Source: PALSA-350 sp963794165 (lineage in GTDB: Bacteria; Acidobacteriota; Terriglobia; Terriglobales; Acidobacteriaceae). From it: 64,000 bases of DNA. This document shows, piece by piece, positions 61,864 to 64,000 of this stretch. Position numbers and translations under genes: made by a program. The first letter of the stretch is position 1; each line of letters opens with the position of its first letter. Under the pieces are notes generated by a model. That model was given only the letters and a program-made list of their open reading frames with translations. It was not told the DNA's origin and did no database searches. The stretch spans positions 62,001 through 126,000 of the forward strand of contig CAWCCT010000009.1 of NCBI GenBank assembly GCA_963794165.1, written 5' to 3'.

Positions 61864-62763
61864 TCAATCTTTCTGGTGGAAGATCGAGTTATTAATATCC
61901 GGCCATACTTCCTTGAAGGCAAAGGTGCAGCCATCAATCGCGAGATTCGTGACCCACCGCTGGTAGGTCTTGGTAACTGTGCGTTCCTGGCTTGGATAGT
62001 AGAGATTGGCAACGCTCGAGAACGCCCCCGCTCCTAAGATCTCGCTGTAATTGAAAGTTTCGTGGCCAGAATCGGAGCGTGTGATCACGATGCGCGTGAA
62101 TGCATACCCCAACCGTTTGCCAAAGTTTCCCTTGCCCAGGGTGTAATACCTTGTGTCTTGATGCAGGAGCGAGGGAACGATAAATTCGACCCAGTAGTTT
62201 TCGTTGATCGCATCCGCGAGTGTGTGCCAATAGTATCTTCCATATCCTTTGGCGCCCTGACCAAACTCAGGATAAGAATTGTCCGCCTGCGCAACTCCTG
62301 CCTGACCGGCCACAAAAATGAAACTCGAGTAATCCAGGCTGTCGAGCGTAGCAGTCTTGAACTTCTCTTTGACCGTTTGCGGAGGAAGTTGTTGGTCTGC
62401 GCTCACCGCACGGAAATTGGGAATGACAAAAAGAATACGCTTGGTCTGTCTCCCCTCTGCAAGCGGGTCTACGGGCTGCGATGAGCCCCCGCCCGAAGGA
62501 GGTGCGCCTGACGCTATCTGGGTCTGCTGTTGTTGCTTCTGCTGTGGTGTGCCGGCGCCAGGATCATCAGGCAGGCCCGCTTCGTCACTATCGGTCGATA
62601 CCGCCGTTAGGTAAACGACCGGCACGCCCTGGTCAGGCGCCTGTGTCTCAAGCGTCAAGCTCTCGAGGGGATTTTCATCCGCGCTTGCTTTTGCTCCCGG
62701 GGAGCAGAGGCCTCCGATCAAAAGCCCAAATACAAAAACAGATGACCTCTTGGAGAACCTCAT
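61864..62763 (-). CDS. Exported conserved protein of unknown function
   Basis: ATG 62763 follows AAAGGGC and gives 299 residues, with a signal peptide (about 1-26) and a Gln/Pro/Gly-rich linker (about 66-98). The C-terminal domain has TKRILFVIPNFRAV (about 107-120), YGRYYWHTLADAINENYW (about 175-192) and SLLHQDTRYYTLGKG (about 198-212), and ends in a polar tail. The length and pattern are those of a recurring acidobacterial family often annotated only as hypothetical. Aromatic-rich strands suggest an outer-membrane or periplasmic barrel-like protein, but this is inference. It is the first gene of the minus-strand HtrA run. Confidence 0.75.
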   Translation of the reverse strand: MRFSKRSSVFVFGLLIGGLCSPGAKASADENPLESLTLETQAPDQGVPVVYLTAVSTDSDEAGLPDDPGAGTPQQKQQQQTQIASGAPPSGGGSSQPVDPLAEGRQTKRILFVIPNFRAVSADQQLPPQTVKEKFKTATLDSLDYSSFIFVAGQAGVAQADNSYPEFGQGAKGYGRYYWHTLADAINENYWVEFIVPSLLHQDTRYYTLGKGNFGKRLGYAFTRIVITRSDSGHETFNYSEILGAGAFSSVANLYYPSQERTVTKTYQRWVTNLAIDGCTFAFKEVWPDINNSIFHQKD

Positions 62764-62802
62764 ACAAGCCCTTTGATTCCCGTGGTGTGAGATTAGGTGC
62801 AA

Positions 62803-63024
62803 TTACTGGTCTTTTGTAGGATCTTCTGCCGCGGAATTTGAGCTGATCAAATACCATCGATTTTCCGGCGCCACGTACTTGTACTGGTGGCTTGTTGCCG
62901 GCGCACTGTCGAGCGCAAAACTTTCGCGCTCACTCACGATGACATTTCGCATAAGTGACGGTCTCATATTTGACGTGTGGAGCGAAGCAGAAGTGTGCAT
63001 CGGGGCCAAAATAGTTCCTCGCAA
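62803..63024 (-). CDS. Small hypothetical protein (weak)
   Basis: A 73-codon open frame between the exported protein and the aminotransferase. No domain or good ribosome binding site was recognised. The C-terminal half is polar (SSNSAAEDPTKDQ) and the frame has normal composition; a shorter version could begin at the internal Met about residue 20. Support is weak. Confidence 0.28.
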   Translation of the reverse strand: MRGTILAPMHTSASLHTSNMRPSLMRNVIVSERESFALDSAPATSHQYKYVAPENRWYLISSNSAAEDPTKDQ

Positions 63025-63046
63025 GGAACTATTTGCCCTACAACCT

Positions 63047-64000
63047 TTAGGGTAGCAAGTACTTTCTGAGTGCCGTTAAGCCCTCTTCAATGGCCTGTGG
63101 CTCGATGGCATAGCCAAAGCGGACGTGCCCCTCTCCTTGGCCGCCGAAGACCACGCCCGGGATGGTTGCCACGTGCGCTTTGGAGAGCAGCGTCCGGGCT
63201 GCGGCGCGGCTGTCTTTGCTGATCTTCGTGACTCGCGGAAAAGCGTAGAATGCGCCCTGCGGCATCTCGCATGGCAGGCCTGCCTCGTTCAAGCCGTTCA
63301 CCAGCAGATCGCGTCTCTGCCTGTACTGTTCCCGCCGTGCATCCATTTCGCTGCGAGGAATGCGCAGCGCCTCGAGCGCGGCCCACTGGCTCATGGTTGA
63401 CACCCCGTTGACGGAATACAGAACCAGCTTCCGCAACCCGGTCATGAAGGGTTCATGGGCTACCGCATAACCAACACGCCAGCCGGTCATGCCGTAGCTT
63501 TTCGAAAATGTATAAGTCGAAATCGTGCGCTGCGACATTTCCGGCAGCGACGCAATGGAAAAATGCTCCCCATCGTAAACCAGATCTTCATAAGCCTCGT
63601 CTGCAATCACAAGCAGGTCATGCTTGCGGGCAAATGCGGCCACTTCTTCCGCTTCCGAGCGCGAGAAAACGGTGCCGGTAGGATTCTGGGGAGTGTTGTA
63701 GTAGATAGCGCGGGTGTTTGGAGTGGTGAAATCCTCGAGCGTTTGCGTCAGGCCTGCACTGCGCGCCGTCGCTGTGGGCACCAGCAAAGCCCGTGCTTGG
63801 CAGCCGGTGATCATCTCCCGAATCGGGGTCCAATAGGGAGAAAAAAGCAGCACATCGTCGCCTGGGTCGAGCACTGCCTGGAAGGCGACATACAACGCAT
63901 GTGCACCTCCCGCGGTCACAATCACGTTCTCTGCGGAAACATCAAGCCCATTGCGCTCCTTCAGCTTCGCGGCGAGGGCGTGGCGCAGTGGTTCTATTCC
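63047..64000 (-). CDS. Class I/II PLP-dependent aminotransferase (aspartate-aminotransferase-like), N terminus beyond window
   Basis: The minus-strand frame is open to the window edge (318 codons visible, no start seen). It shows the family pattern: VIVTAGGAHALYVAFQAVL (N-terminal region), YNTPQNPTGTVFSRSEAE, the PLP-Asp block VIADEAYEDLVYDG, and the Schiff-base Lys in YTFSKSYGMTGWRVGY, followed by the Arg of GHVRFGYA near the end. It is an AT superfamily fold-type I aminotransferase for amino acid metabolism; the exact substrate is unclear. Confidence 0.92.
   Translation of the reverse strand, partial: GIEPLRHALAAKLKERNGLDVSAENVIVTAGGAHALYVAFQAVLDPGDDVLLFSPYWTPIREMITGCQARALLVPTATARSAGLTQTLEDFTTPNTRAIYYNTPQNPTGTVFSRSEAEEVAAFARKHDLLVIADEAYEDLVYDGEHFSIASLPEMSQRTISTYTFSKSYGMTGWRVGYAVAHEPFMTGLRKLVLYSVNGVSTMSQWAALEALRIPRSEMDARREQYRQRRDLLVNGLNEAGLPCEMPQGAFYAFPRVTKISKDSRAAARTLLSKAHVATIPGVVFGGQGEGHVRFGYAIEPQAIEEGLTALRKYLLP

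Noticed and set aside
1..64000. CRISPR array or phage
   Set aside because: No regularly spaced direct repeats with unique spacers, integrases, terminases or tail genes were seen; the repeats are dispersed palindromes.

Overview
The window looks like a chromosomal segment of an Acidobacteriota bacterium, probably class Terriglobia. This is inferred from gene content, not from a marker-gene search. The content includes a 1032-residue TonB-dependent transporter with an N-terminal carboxypeptidase-regulatory domain, a Wzi-type outer-membrane protein, DUF4112, FecR and NHL-repeat proteins, many secreted glycan enzymes, and frequent TTG/GTG starts behind good ribosome binding sites. No phage, plasmid, insertion sequence or CRISPR array is visible. 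The accessory DNA is mainly intergenic palindromic repeats.

Layout. 0-1.8 kb: an alpha/beta hydrolase (cut by the window edge), a DUF72 protein, tRNA-His, a DUF4112 membrane protein and tRNA-Pro. 1.8-7.1 kb: three AhpD/carboxymuconolactone-decarboxylase-like proteins around a TonB-dependent transporter. 7.2-11.5 kb: DinB-like protein, flavoprotein, a single-domain response regulator and a receiver/PAS/H-box protein without an ATPase domain. 11.7-23.6 kb: single genes, including a Tat-exported ferritin-like protein, HNH nuclease, oxidoreductase, epimerase, orphan sugar-binding lipoprotein, flippase, methyltransferase, FecR protein, sialate O-acetylesterase and a GlsB-type membrane protein. 23.7-38.6 kb: carbohydrate block with a GH2 enzyme, Mn-type superoxide dismutase, a Tat-exported glucoamylase-like protein, GH15, transketolase, a HAD hydrolase, zwf, pgl and glk. 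Together these read as glucan to glucose to glucose 6-phosphate to the oxidative pentose phosphate pathway. 38.6-43.5 kb: copC, a frameshifted copD and an M1 aminopeptidase. 44.9-49.3 kb: NHL-repeat protein and Wzi-type protein. 49.5-57.1 kb: a divergent cluster of exported enzymes (SelA-like PLP enzyme, dihaem cytochrome c, SMP-30 lactonase-like protein, triple RidA protein, DUF4380 protein, PQQ dehydrogenase). 57.5-62.8 kb: a minus-strand operon with an outer-envelope-like protein, a pseudo-HtrA, a frameshifted LuxR regulator, an HtrA protease and an S1-domain protein. The window ends inside an aminotransferase.

The most interesting observations are: (1) the 49.5-57.1 kb cluster, which can be read as a periplasmic route that oxidises an amino sugar, opens the lactone, eliminates ammonia and hydrolyses the resulting imine; (2) a dispersed family of composite palindromes (about 150-190 nt) whose arms are themselves hairpins, falling into two subfamilies with different outer ends and loops and with a nested insert in one copy; (3) an HtrA-like protein with Gln at the catalytic His position, co-operonic with an intact HtrA. 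Two single-base frameshifts (copD and the luxR-type gene) could be real or assembly errors.
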